Shown here in pieces: positions 1 through 7,392 of a stretch of 15,766 nucleotides of DNA. The number at the start of each line of letters is the position of its first letter. Position 1 is the stretch's first letter. The translations under genes and the position numbers were made by a program. The notes beneath the pieces are model-generated. The model saw nothing but the letters and a program-made list of their open reading frames with translations, was not told the DNA's origin and did not search any database. This stretch comes from Syntrophaceae bacterium UBA5619 (GTDB lineage Bacteria > Desulfobacterota > Syntrophia > Syntrophales > UBA5619), in NCBI GenBank assembly GCA_002424545.1, contig DIKL01000127.1:681-16446 (forward strand). Direction: 5' to 3'.

Positions 1-1768
1 GCAGTTCGGGCGCATAGACGAACATAAACGGGATGATGAAGCCGGCGATGCCGAGTTGGAAGGCCGCCAGTCCCGTTTTCCATGGATCGGATCGCGCGAT
101 GCCGGCGCCGGCATAGGCGGCCAGCGCCACGGGGGGCGTGATGTCGGCCCGTGTCCCGAAATAGAGGATGAACAGGTGGGCGGCCATCGGCAGGACCCCC
201 ATCTGGACGAGCGCCGGCGCCACCAGTGCGGAGATGATGACATACTGTGCTGTCGTGGGTACGCCCATTCCCAGAAACAGGCAGGCGATCATCGTAAACG
301 GCAGGGCCAGGTAGAGCTTTCCCAGCGAGGCATCGACGATCATCGAGGAGAACTTGATTCCCAGGCCGGTCATCGTAATGGAGCCGATGATGATTCCGGC
401 CGCGGCGCAGGCGGCGGCCACCTCGACAGCGCCGACCGCCCCCTCCTCCAATCCCTCTAGGATCATCTTTCCGTAGGTCTTCAGCGATTCCCTGCGGAAG
501 AGGCTCATCAGGAACGAGGTGACGATCGTGGCGACGATCGCCCAGAAAACGGCCCGTTCCGGAGAGAAGTCCTGCGTCAGGAAGGCGATCAGCAGGAAGA
601 TGGAGAAGAGATGGTGCCAGCCGGCAGCAAAGGCGGCGCCGATCTTCGGCAATTCGTTCCGCGGCAGGCCGACGAGCCCCATCGACACGGCCCGGAAATG
701 GACCTGCATGAACGTGGAGAAGAATGCGAGTGTCGCCGGGATGGCGGCGGCAATGCAGACCTTGTAGTACGGGACGGAGAGGAACTCCGCCATGATGAAG
801 GCGGCGGCCCCCATGATCGGCGGCATGATCTGGCCCATCGTCGAAGACGCCGCCTCGACGCCGCCCGCGAAATGGGCCGGGTATCCGGTCCGCTTCATCA
901 GCGGGATGGTAAAGGTTCCCGTGGTCACCGTATTGGCGACAGAGCTGCCCGAGATCATCCCGAAAAATGTGCTGGAAACGACGGCGGCCTTCGCGGGCCC
1001 CCCCCTCGTCCACCCGGTCAACGCGAAGGCGACATCGGTGAAGAACTGCCCGGCGCCCGTCTTCCGCAGCAGTGCGCCGTAGAGGATGAACAGCAGGATG
1101 AAATTGGCCGACACACCGATCGGGACGCCGAAGATCCCGTCCGTGGAGAGGGAGAGATAGGTGCAGAGGCGCTGGAAGCTGTACCCCTTGTGGGCCAGCA
1201 CATCGGGCAGATACGGGCCGAAGAGGGCATAGCCGACGAAGACCAGGGCAATCACCGGTACGGCCGGACCCGCGGCCCGCCGGGCCGCCTCGAGAACGAC
1301 CAGCACCAGGACCGTGCCCATGACGACGTCTGTCGTGCCGAAACTCCCCGCCCGGTTGAGGATGGTGGTCGAATTCGCAAAGATCCACACGCAGATGGCC
1401 ACCGAAACGATCAGAAGGAGGACATCCGGGAGGGACATCCTTCCAAGCGGCGACCGTTTTTTGGAGAAGGGGTAGAGGGCGAACAGCAGGATGGACATGA
1501 ACAGCCAATGGATCGCCCGGTGGTCCAGTGCAAAGAACGGGTGAAAGTATGCGTAGAACAGATGATAGCAGGAGGTGAGCACTGCAACGAACGTGATCAG
1601 CAGCGCCGGCAGGCCGCCATAGGCCCGCTTTCTCTCGAATTCTTCGAGAAGATCCTTGGCTTTTTTCTCCGCCAGCGCCTCTTCCGTTTCCCGTTCCGAC
1701 CTGCCGGTCTTTGGGACGGCCGGTTCGTTGTCTATCGTTTGCCGACGATCGTCGTTGTGCGGATCCAT
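1..1768 (-). CDS. TRAP transporter fused permease (TAXI type, 4TM/12TM), 3' end cut by window edge
   Basis: This is the membrane part of a tripartite ATP-independent periplasmic (TRAP) transporter, with small and large subunits fused in one chain. It imports an organic acid using an ion gradient. The start at 1768 follows a GGAGGG ribosome site 7 bases upstream. About 589 codons are visible without a stop. The N-terminus is hydrophilic and charged (residues 1-50), followed by many hydrophobic segments. Family-like stretches include TRGGPAKAAVVSS, GSSVANTVTTG, GMGVPTTAQYVI and, near the window edge, ADITPPVALAAYAGAGIA. The first 37 bases overlap the end of the DUF1850 gene, so translation is probably coupled. 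With the TAXI binding protein and DUF1850 upstream, the identification is firm. The substrate cannot be read from sequence. A run of eight G (minus strand) at 998-1005 lies inside the gene, but the frame continues correctly through it. Confidence 0.95.
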   Translation of the reverse strand, partial: MDPHNDDRRQTIDNEPAVPKTGRSERETEEALAEKKAKDLLEEFERKRAYGGLPALLITFVAVLTSCYHLFYAYFHPFFALDHRAIHWLFMSILLFALYPFSKKRSPLGRMSLPDVLLLIVSVAICVWIFANSTTILNRAGSFGTTDVVMGTVLVLVVLEAARRAAGPAVPVIALVFVGYALFGPYLPDVLAHKGYSFQRLCTYLSLSTDGIFGVPIGVSANFILLFILYGALLRKTGAGQFFTDVAFALTGWTRGGPAKAAVVSSTFFGMISGSSVANTVTTGTFTIPLMKRTGYPAHFAGGVEAASSTMGQIMPPIMGAAAFIMAEFLSVPYYKVCIAAAIPATLAFFSTFMQVHFRAVSMGLVGLPRNELPKIGAAFAAGWHHLFSIFLLIAFLTQDFSPERAVFWAIVATIVTSFLMSLFRRESLKTYGKMILEGLEEGAVGAVEVAAACAAAGIIIGSITMTGLGIKFSSMIVDASLGKLYLALPFTMIACLFLGMGVPTTAQYVIISALVAPALVQMGVLPMAAHLFILYFGTRADITPPVALAAYAGAGIARSDPWKTGLAAFQLGIAGFIIPFMFVYAPEL

Positions 1769-2214
1769 ACCGATTCCCTCCCCTTTGCAATGGACAACAG
1801 CGGCACTTTTTGATCGTGAATGGTTAAAACCTGATCCGTGACCTCACCGATCCGCAGCAGGAAACGGGGGAAAACCCGTTGCACGCGGACCCGGGTCCAG
1901 TTCCCCGAGAAGTCTGTTTTCCCGACATCGGGGTGGGACTCCAGGCCCGCCCCGTACCACTGGTAGCTCTCTTCGATCAGGACGATCTCCCCGTCGTTGC
2001 CGATTCGGAACAGATCCCGCACCGGCGTGTGATCGGAGGAGTGACGGTATTCGATCGTGAAATGATCGCCCGGCCTTATGGCAGATTCCCACAACACCTG
2101 TTCCCCTTCCGTACGGACGATCTGAAAGAGCAGGTCCCCGTCGGCGGGAAAGCCGGCCGATGCCGAACCCATCAGAAGCGCAACCGTCAGCAGCAGGCGG
2201 ATCATCTTGGTCAC
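1732..2214 (-). CDS. DUF1850 domain protein, TAXI-TRAP associated, exported
   Basis: This 160-residue protein belongs to DUF1850, a family of unknown function that is commonly encoded between TAXI binding proteins and fused TRAP permeases. A hydrophobic N-terminus (about residues 4-23, ending in small residues before PADGD) looks like a signal peptide, so it probably acts in the periplasm. Family-like motifs are YRHSSDHTPVRD near residue 60 and QWYGAGLE near residue 90. The chosen start is GTG at 2214 because AGAGAGG sits 7 bases upstream. The in-frame ATG nine bases further in would be about 16 bases from that site. The last 37 bases overlap the permease gene. A role as accessory subunit of the transporter is inference from context. 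Confidence 0.85.
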   Translation of the reverse strand: MTKMIRLLLTVALLMGSASAGFPADGDLLFQIVRTEGEQVLWESAIRPGDHFTIEYRHSSDHTPVRDLFRIGNDGEIVLIEESYQWYGAGLESHPDVGKTDFSGNWTRVRVQRVFPRFLLRIGEVTDQVLTIHDQKVPLLSIAKGRESVWIRTTTIVGKR

Positions 2215-2221
2215 ATTTCAA

Positions 2222-2228
2222 CCTCTCT
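2222..2228 (-). promoter_or_regulatory. Ribosome binding site of DUF1850 gene (sets GTG start)
   Basis: On the minus strand AGAGAGG lies 7 bases before GTG at 2214. The overlapping ATG at 2216-2214 runs straight into TGA, and the next in-frame ATG is too far away. The site therefore decides for GTG. Confidence 0.6.
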
Positions 2229-2233
2229 GCTGG

Positions 2234-2266
2234 AAAAACCCGCTCGGAGGGCCGGACTCCGCCGGG
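2234..2266 (-). terminator. Terminator-like hairpin between solute-binding protein and DUF1850 genes
   Basis: Read on the minus strand, CCCG and CGGAG arms (2266-2263, 2261-2257) pair with CTCCG and CGGG arms (2249-2245, 2242-2239) around a 7-base loop, with only small bulges. Five T follow directly (2238-2234). This is the layout of an intrinsic terminator, but it sits inside the presumed operon just before the DUF1850 ribosome site. Partial read-through would give more binding protein than permease. The bulged stem makes its strength uncertain. Confidence 0.45.
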
Positions 2267-2374
2267 AACCTATCCGTTTCCGACCGCACCCTTCCATCCC
2301 GAACGGCAAAGCGAAGCGCATCGAAAGCGCTCCGAGTTATCGACAGAGAGGAGAAATGCGGGGAGCCGCTCTTT

Positions 2375-2390
2375 CCGCGGCCCCCCGCGG
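2375..2390 (-). other. GC-only hairpin just downstream of solute-binding protein gene
   Basis: The arms CCGCGG (2375-2380) and CCGCGG (2385-2390) are perfect inverted repeats with a 4-base loop, 15 bases beyond the stop codon of the binding protein gene. No T run follows, so it is not a standard terminator. It could protect the 3' end of the upstream message. This role is inference. Confidence 0.35.
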
Positions 2391-2404
2391 GCCGATCCGT
2401 TTCC

Positions 2405-3373
2405 CTATTTCATGGCCCCGATTTCCTTGAAGTACTTTGCCGCGCCAGGGTGGAACGGCAACGGGCTGTTCACGGCGTTCTGCGGCGTCAACTGGGCCGC
2501 GATCGGGTGGACGTTTTTCAGCGCCCACTGTCCTTCATTCACGTTGGTGTAGATCGCCTTGACGATTTTGTAAGCCACGTCATCCTTCATTTTCTTGTTG
2601 GCGATCATCACGTTGGAATCGCCCAGGCAGAGGACGTCGTGATCCACCTTGGCATAGGTTTTCCCCGGGATGACGATCTTGACGTAATAGGGATGCTTCT
2701 TGAGAATCTGGTCCAGCAGCTTCTGCTCGATCGGCACCAGGACGATGTCCCGGGTCGCCGCCAGGTCCATCACCGCGGAGCCCGGATAGGCGAAGTTGAA
2801 GAATGTGGCGTCAATGACCCCGTCCTTGAGGGCCTGGACCGATTCCGTCTGTGAAAGGTTCGCGATCTTCAGATCCTTCTCGAGATTGAAGCCCGCCTCT
2901 TCGAGAATGATCTTGGACATCGTCGAGCAGCCGCTGCCCGGAACATCTATGGAAACCTTCTTTCCCTTGAGGTCGGCGATCTTCTTGATCCCGCTCTGGG
3001 CGGTCGTCACGAGGTGCTGAGGCGCCGGATACATCTGGAAGAGGGAAACGATGTCGTATTTCTTCTCGAAGGGTTTTTTCCCCTCCGCGGCGTTGTAGCC
3101 GACGCTTCCCATCACCATTCCCATGTCCGAATCGCCGTTGCCGACGAGACGGCTGTTTTCGACCGAGGCCCCCGTAGATTCCGCGGCGCAGCGGAATCCT
3201 TCCACCGTCTTCTGGATCACGACGGCCATGCCGCCTCCGAGCGGATAATAGGCCCCGCCCGGGCTCCCCGAGGCGAGCGTCAGGAACACCTTTTCCGCCG
3301 CCGTGGCCTGAACCGCGAATGCCAGACAAACCGCCAGACTGATCGCCAACAACACTGTCCATGAACGTCTCAT
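2405..3373 (-). CDS. TAXI family TRAP transporter solute-binding protein
   Basis: This is the periplasmic receptor of the TRAP transporter: it captures the substrate and delivers it to the fused permease encoded two genes downstream. The 322-residue length is usual for the family. Residues 1-26 form a signal peptide (MRRS, then a hydrophobic stretch, cut probably after ATAA). TAXI hallmarks are SGSPGGAYYPLGGGMA (residues about 35-50), the GDSDMGMVMG region, DLKGKKVSIDVPGSG and DATFFNFAYPG. The start is supported by a strong AAGGAGGG site 7 bases upstream (3381-3388). TAXI proteins are usually linked to small dicarboxylates or amino acids such as glutamate, but the ligand here is not predictable. 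The neighbouring CoA synthetase and crotonase argue for an organic acid that is activated after uptake. An 88-base gap separates it from the crotonase gene. Confidence 0.95.
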   Translation of the reverse strand: MRRSWTVLLAISLAVCLAFAVQATAAEKVFLTLASGSPGGAYYPLGGGMAVVIQKTVEGFRCAAESTGASVENSRLVGNGDSDMGMVMGSVGYNAAEGKKPFEKKYDIVSLFQMYPAPQHLVTTAQSGIKKIADLKGKKVSIDVPGSGCSTMSKIILEEAGFNLEKDLKIANLSQTESVQALKDGVIDATFFNFAYPGSAVMDLAATRDIVLVPIEQKLLDQILKKHPYYVKIVIPGKTYAKVDHDVLCLGDSNVMIANKKMKDDVAYKIVKAIYTNVNEGQWALKNVHPIAAQLTPQNAVNSPLPFHPGAAKYFKEIGAMK

Positions 3374-3380
3374 TGTCTTA

Positions 3381-3388
3381 CCCTCCTT
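3381..3388 (-). promoter_or_regulatory. Strong ribosome binding site of solute-binding protein gene
   Basis: AAGGAGGG on the minus strand, 7 bases before ATG at 3373. It is the best match to the consensus among the transporter genes, fitting a need for excess binding protein. Confidence 0.7.
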
Positions 3389-3413
3389 TGCTGTGATTCG
3401 TTGGTTTACATTG

Positions 3414-3447
3414 AAAAACCGATCCCGGGGATGGGTCTTTCCGGGAT
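3414..3447 (-). terminator. Terminator-like hairpin between crotonase and solute-binding protein genes
   Basis: On the minus strand ATCCCGG (3447-3441) pairs with CCGGGAT (3428-3422) around a 12-base loop. Three bases later comes a run of five T (3418-3414). It lies in the 88-base gap inside the presumed operon, so it may be a leaky terminator or attenuator rather than the operon end. The large loop lowers confidence. Confidence 0.35.
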
Positions 3448-3461
3448 TTGGTCCTCCCCGA

Positions 3462-4223
3462 TTACTTCTTCCGTTCCGCGAACTCCTCCAACTTCTCTAA
3501 CCGCTCCGGTGCCGACACCGTCGCCAGACAGGCCTCGACCTCGTAGTCCATCAGCGCCTCCAGGCTGACCTCGGAGGCCATGTTGAGCCCCTTTTTGATC
3601 ACGTTGATGGAAAACTGCGAGTTGGCCGCAATCTTCTTTGCCATCGCCATTGCCTCCTCCATCAGCGCCTCCGCGGGAACGGCCTTGTTGACCAAACCGA
3701 TCCGTTCCGCCTCTTTCCCGTCGATATACTCGCAGGTAAACAGCAGTTCCCGAGCCTTTCCCGGCCCGACGAGGTCCTGAACCAGGCGCATCGCGCCGCC
3801 GGTCACGGAAGAGGAGACCCGCGCTTCGGGGGAGCCGAATTTCGCCCCTTCCGCGGCGATCCGGATGTCACAGGCCAGCGCCAGCTCGTAGCCGCTTCCC
3901 AACGCGAAGCCGTTTACGGCGGCGATGGTCGGTTTGGGATAACGGATGATCTGCCGGGAGATCTCCTGCAGGTGGACTAGGTAATCCCGGTAGGCCTTGA
4001 GCGACCGTCCCTTGGAATCCTTCAGGTCGGCGCCGGTGGAAAAGGCCCGTCCCGTCCCGGTGAAGACGAGGACACGGATCGCCTCATCCTCCTGCGCGTC
4101 GGCGAGGGCCTGCTCGATGTCGAGCCAGAGCCTCTTGTTCATGGCATTCAACACCTGGGGGCGATTCAGCGTGATGACGGCCACCCCCTCCTTTTTCTCG
4201 TAGATGATGCATTCAAACGTCAT
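3462..4223 (-). CDS. Enoyl-CoA hydratase/isomerase family protein (crotonase)
   Basis: This is a crotonase-fold enzyme of 253 residues, normal for the family, acting on a CoA thioester in the cytoplasm. The N-terminal strand region (VAVITLNRPQVLNAM) and the oxyanion-hole segment FSTGADLKD (residues 61-69) are present. Both glutamates used by true hydratases are seen: Glu113 in GSGYELALACD and Glu133 in GSPEARVSSS. The region after Glu133 (VTGGAMRL) matches the usual GGTQRL stretch only loosely. The gene follows the synthetase gene by 11 bases, and its AAGGAGG site (4230-4236) overlaps that gene's stop codon, so the two are almost certainly co-transcribed and probably coupled. Hydration of an enoyl-CoA is the best guess. 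Isomerase or hydrolase activity is possible, since the fold is versatile. No dehydrogenase or thiolase gene accompanies it here. Confidence 0.92.
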   Translation of the reverse strand: MTFECIIYEKKEGVAVITLNRPQVLNAMNKRLWLDIEQALADAQEDEAIRVLVFTGTGRAFSTGADLKDSKGRSLKAYRDYLVHLQEISRQIIRYPKPTIAAVNGFALGSGYELALACDIRIAAEGAKFGSPEARVSSSVTGGAMRLVQDLVGPGKARELLFTCEYIDGKEAERIGLVNKAVPAEALMEEAMAMAKKIAANSQFSINVIKKGLNMASEVSLEALMDYEVEACLATVSAPERLEKLEEFAERKK

Positions 4224-4234
4224 GGCGATCCTCC

Positions 4235-6361
4235 TTAGGCGATGATGACCCGGGCGTCGACGACGGACGCCCCCTGTTCATGAACGATGATCGGATTGAT
4301 ATCCACCTCCGCAATCTCCGGATGATCCGTTGCCATCTGCGCGACCTTCCGGAGAACATCCTTGAGGATGGCCGCATCCTTCGGCTTCTGGCCGCGGATG
4401 CCGGTCAGCAGTGGGTATCCCCTGATTTCCTGGATCATCTCCTCGAGATCCAGGTCGGACAGCGGGGCGACCCGGAAGGAGACGTCCTTTAAGACCTCCA
4501 CAAAGATCCCGCCGAGACCGAACATCACAACGGCGCCGAACTGCGGATTCCGGATCATGCCGATGATGCACTCCTGACCCTTCTTCGCCATCGGCGCAAC
4601 CAGGACGCCCAGAATCTTTCCCTTGTCGCTGACCCGGGAGGCGTTGGCGATGATCTTCGCGAAGCCTTCGCGGACGGCGGCATCGTCCCCCAGGTTCAGC
4701 AGGATCCCGCCCGCGTCGGACTTGTGGAGGATCTCGGGTGAGACGATCTTCAGCGCGATGGGGAAGCCGACGGCCGCCGCTGCCGCGACGGCCTCATCGG
4801 CTGTTTTGGCCAGTTTGGCGGGGGGAAGGGAGACGCCGTAAAGAGCGAGAAGTTCCCGAGCCTCCGTCTCCAGCAGGCTTTTCCGACCCTCCCGCTTGAC
4901 CGCCTGAATCAAAGTCCGTGCCTTGTCCGCGTCGGCCGGAACGGCCGGCAGCGGCTTTGCCAGACTCAGCTTTTCCCTTCTGGCCGAGAATTTGGCCATG
5001 TAGGCCAGACACTGCGCCGCCCGCTCCGAGGAGGGGGTCAGCAGAACGCCGTTTTCGGCGAGGATCTTCATCGAGGGGAAGGGGGCCTGGGCAAAGGAGG
5101 TGTGAACGGCGATCGGCTTGCCGTAGTGCCGCATCAGGCGGACCAACTCGTGGGACGTCTTCTCCTCCAACTCGCCCACGTGGGGGGCGATGATCTCCTT
5201 GAATCCGCCGAAAAAGCCCGTCACGTAGACCGCATCGACCCCCGGTTCCTCCATGAGAACCTCGACGACCTTGTTGACCATGTCGGGGTTTTCCTCCGCC
5301 GTTCCGCCGTAGTCGATCGGATTCGAGGCGGGCATCCCGGCCAGCAGGAACGGGCGGATCTTCTCCTGCGTCGCATGGGGCAGAACCGGAACATCCAGCC
5401 CGAAATGCTCGGCATTGTCCGCGGCAACCGAATTGTCCCCCCCGCCCTCGGAGACGATCGCCACGCGGTTTCCCTTGGGCAACGGCATGTTGGCAAAAGA
5501 CATCGCGACATCGAACATCTCGTCCACGTTGGTAACCCGGACGATTCCCGCCTGCCGGAAGGCCGCATCCACGACGGCGTCATCGGCGGCGAGGGACCCC
5601 GTGTGGGAGGCGGCGGCGCGCGCGCCCGCCTTGCTGCGCCCGACCTTGAGGATCACGATCGGTTTTCTCTTCGATACTTCCCGGGCGGCGCGGACGATCT
5701 CTGCCCCCTCCTTGATTCCCTCCATGTACATCAGGATGGCTTTGGTTCCCTCGTCCTGTCCCAGGTACTCGATGTATTCGTGGAACTTCACGCCGATGGC
5801 ATTGCCGGCGGAGATGATGTGGCTTAAGCCCACCCCGCGCATCTCGGCGTAGTGGGTGATCGAGTCGATGATGTTTCCGCTCTGGGCAATCACGGCCAGA
5901 GGACCCTTTTGGATCGGAGGAACACCCAAAAGGTTCATCTCGCCCGCGGCGCTGAAGAGGCCCGAGCAGTTGGGACCGATGATCTTTGCGCCTCCCTCGG
6001 TTGCGGTTCGGAGGATCTCCGCTTCGATTTTTTTGCCCTCCTCGCCGGTTTCTCCGAGCCCCGCCGTGATGATCACGATCCCCTTGGCATGCATCTTCAC
6101 GCTGTCGGCGACGGCCTGGGGGATGAGCTTCGGGGCGACGACGACCATGACCAGATCGACCTCCTCCCCGATATCGAGAATCGAGGGGTAGGCCTTTCTT
6201 CCGAAAAGCGTGTCCCGTTTGGGGTTGATGAGAAAAACCTTGCCGGGGTAGCCCCCCTGGATCAGGCTTCTCGTCCGCCGCTCGGCCGCCTTGCCGGGAA
6301 CCTCGGAGGCCCCGATGACCGCGACGGAGGCAGGTTTGAAAAGACGCTTCAGCGATTGCAT
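4235..6361 (-). CDS. ADP-forming acyl-CoA synthetase (fused alpha-beta, acetate-CoA ligase type)
   Basis: This 708-residue enzyme couples an organic acid and CoA to an acyl-CoA with ATP going to ADP and phosphate. The reaction is reversible and can also conserve energy. The order is alpha then beta. A CoA-binding Rossmann domain (residues 7-130, with ASVAVIGASE and IGPNCSGL) comes first. A ligase domain follows (150-450), carrying the presumed phospho-histidine His253 in ASHTGSLA. An ATP-grasp domain completes it (490-708), with HKSDAGG (His546), FGLGGIFVEVLKDVSFR and AEVDINPI. No acetyltransferase domain is attached. The start has TAGGAGG 5 bases upstream (6367-6373). It lies 103 bases after the RpiR-type regulator and directly before the crotonase gene, so it probably activates the acid imported by the TRAP system. 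The acyl preference cannot be read from sequence. Confidence 0.95.
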   Translation of the reverse strand: MQSLKRLFKPASVAVIGASEVPGKAAERRTRSLIQGGYPGKVFLINPKRDTLFGRKAYPSILDIGEEVDLVMVVVAPKLIPQAVADSVKMHAKGIVIITAGLGETGEEGKKIEAEILRTATEGGAKIIGPNCSGLFSAAGEMNLLGVPPIQKGPLAVIAQSGNIIDSITHYAEMRGVGLSHIISAGNAIGVKFHEYIEYLGQDEGTKAILMYMEGIKEGAEIVRAAREVSKRKPIVILKVGRSKAGARAAASHTGSLAADDAVVDAAFRQAGIVRVTNVDEMFDVAMSFANMPLPKGNRVAIVSEGGGDNSVAADNAEHFGLDVPVLPHATQEKIRPFLLAGMPASNPIDYGGTAEENPDMVNKVVEVLMEEPGVDAVYVTGFFGGFKEIIAPHVGELEEKTSHELVRLMRHYGKPIAVHTSFAQAPFPSMKILAENGVLLTPSSERAAQCLAYMAKFSARREKLSLAKPLPAVPADADKARTLIQAVKREGRKSLLETEARELLALYGVSLPPAKLAKTADEAVAAAAAVGFPIALKIVSPEILHKSDAGGILLNLGDDAAVREGFAKIIANASRVSDKGKILGVLVAPMAKKGQECIIGMIRNPQFGAVVMFGLGGIFVEVLKDVSFRVAPLSDLDLEEMIQEIRGYPLLTGIRGQKPKDAAILKDVLRKVAQMATDHPEIAEVDINPIIVHEQGASVVDARVIIA

Positions 6362-6395
6362 AACATCCTCCTATTCCGTAATGGTTGATCTTTCA

Positions 6396-6411
6396 GGGGA
6401 GTCGAGTCCCC
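6396..6411 (-). other. Short hairpin in leader of the synthetase gene
   Basis: GGGGA (6396-6400) and TCCCC (6407-6411) form a 5-base-pair stem with a 6-base loop, 22 bases upstream of the synthetase ribosome site. It could slow ribosome access or be neutral. No T run follows. Confidence 0.25.
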
Positions 6412-6431
6412 GTTGCCGTGGAATGGTTCAA

Positions 6432-6453
6432 CGGCCATCTCCTCGAATGGCCG
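6432..6453 (-). other. Hairpin just downstream of the RpiR-type gene
   Basis: CGGCCAT (6432-6438) and ATGGCCG (6447-6453) are a perfect 7-base inverted repeat with an 8-base loop, 11 bases beyond the regulator stop codon. It is not followed by a T run on the minus strand, so it is more likely a processing or stability element, or a weak attenuator, than a terminator. Confidence 0.3.
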
Positions 6454-6464
6454 AAACATGGATG

Positions 6465-7364
6465 CTATCGAGGAGAGGTTTTTCTCTTCTTCCTGCCATT
6501 CTTGTAATCGGCGAAGGGCAGTACGTAGATTTCTTTTTTTTGCCAGAGGAGTTCCCTCTCCTTCAAAGTCTTCATGGTTTCCTCCGGATTCCGGACGCTC
6601 AAATCCGTCAGAAGGGCGTTTACCAGGCTCATGGCGGCGGTAAAGGATTCGATGAAGGAGTCGAGTCGGGAGTGGATGGGAAGAACCCAGTCGGCGTTGC
6701 GGGCGAGCGGAGAGATGAGGGAGTCGGTAATGACGCCGACGCGGGCGCCGTTCTCCTTCGCGTATTCCATGATTTCAATCGTCAGTTTTGTGTATCTGGG
6801 GATGCTGATTCCGATGGTCAGATCGCCTGCGCCCAGCCCGTGCAGGTTGTTCCAGATGTCTCCGTAGCCCGGGATCACCGCCGAAGCGTGCTTTCCCAGG
6901 AAGCGCAGGTAGAGTGCCAGCACGAGGGCGGGGGCATGGGCCCCGCGAAGGCCGACGATGAAGATGCGTTTGGCGTTCTCCATGTCGGTGACGGCCCGGT
7001 GGAATGTCTCCGGGGAGATGTCCCGGAGCGTTTCGGAGAGATTCCGGATGTCCTCCCGCATGATCTTCGCGAGCATGTCGCCGTCCGTACTCACGCTCTT
7101 GACGGTCCGCTCGAGCCGAGTGACCGTGGTGAGTTTGTCCTGGAGATTGGTGCGAAGCATCTGCTGGAATTTTGGAAAGCCATTGAACCCGAGGACTTGA
7201 GCAAGACGCACGATGGTCGCTTCACTGACGCCGGCCTTGTGTGCCAGTTTCGCGGCCGTGAGGAAGATCGATTCCTCGTAATGGTCCATGATGTACTGCG
7301 CGGCCCGTCTCTGGGCCGCGGTCAGCTCGATCCGCTTGTCCGCGAGAAGACTTTTGATCGGCAT
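6465..7364 (-). CDS. MurR/RpiR family transcriptional regulator (HTH plus SIS domain)
   Basis: This 299-residue DNA-binding regulator is the first gene of the transport operon. The N-terminal HTH_6 domain spans about residues 1-75, with the helix-turn-helix near LTAAKLAHKAGVSEATIVRLAQVLGF (residues 35-60). The SIS domain spans about 125-260 (IFIVGLRGAHAPALVLALYLRF, then DLTIGIS). In place of the SGxT-type phosphosugar loop it has SIPRYTKLT (residues 187-195), so the effector is probably not a classical sugar phosphate. The tail is strongly basic (KNGRKKRKTSPR). A modest AAGGAA site lies 7 bases before the start. Its promoter and a tandem operator lie directly upstream, pointing to autoregulation and control of the downstream synthetase, crotonase and TRAP genes. 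Whether it represses or activates cannot be decided from sequence, but an operator over the -10 box favours repression. Confidence 0.93.
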   Translation of the reverse strand: MPIKSLLADKRIELTAAQRRAAQYIMDHYEESIFLTAAKLAHKAGVSEATIVRLAQVLGFNGFPKFQQMLRTNLQDKLTTVTRLERTVKSVSTDGDMLAKIMREDIRNLSETLRDISPETFHRAVTDMENAKRIFIVGLRGAHAPALVLALYLRFLGKHASAVIPGYGDIWNNLHGLGAGDLTIGISIPRYTKLTIEIMEYAKENGARVGVITDSLISPLARNADWVLPIHSRLDSFIESFTAAMSLVNALLTDLSVRNPEETMKTLKERELLWQKKEIYVLPFADYKNGRKKRKTSPR

Positions 7365-7379
7365 GAAGTAATTCCTTCA
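7364..7379. promoter_or_regulatory. Putative RpiR operator, start-proximal copy
   Basis: TGAAGTAATTCCTTCA is a 16-base palindrome with a single mismatched pair. It overlaps the first base of the regulator's start codon and contains its ribosome site on the minus strand. It is the inverted near-copy of the element at 7393-7408. Confidence 0.55.
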
Positions 7380-7392
7380 TATTGTGTTTCTG

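Noticed and set aside
998..1005. Run of eight C (G on the coding strand) in the permease gene, possible phase-variation tract or frameshift
   Set aside because: The reading frame and family motifs continue correctly on both sides, and a single run of this length in GC-rich DNA is not evidence of phase variation.
611..1813. 400-codon open frame on the plus strand
   Set aside because: It is antisense to the TRAP permease, has a low-complexity Arg/Gly/Asp-rich composition and resembles no family. It is a GC-driven shadow frame.
6349..6438. 29-codon minus-strand small frame before and overlapping the synthetase start, with GAGGAG in front
   Set aside because: The purine-rich site touches the ATG with no spacing, and the peptide has no leader-like codon run. 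It was not counted as a leader peptide.
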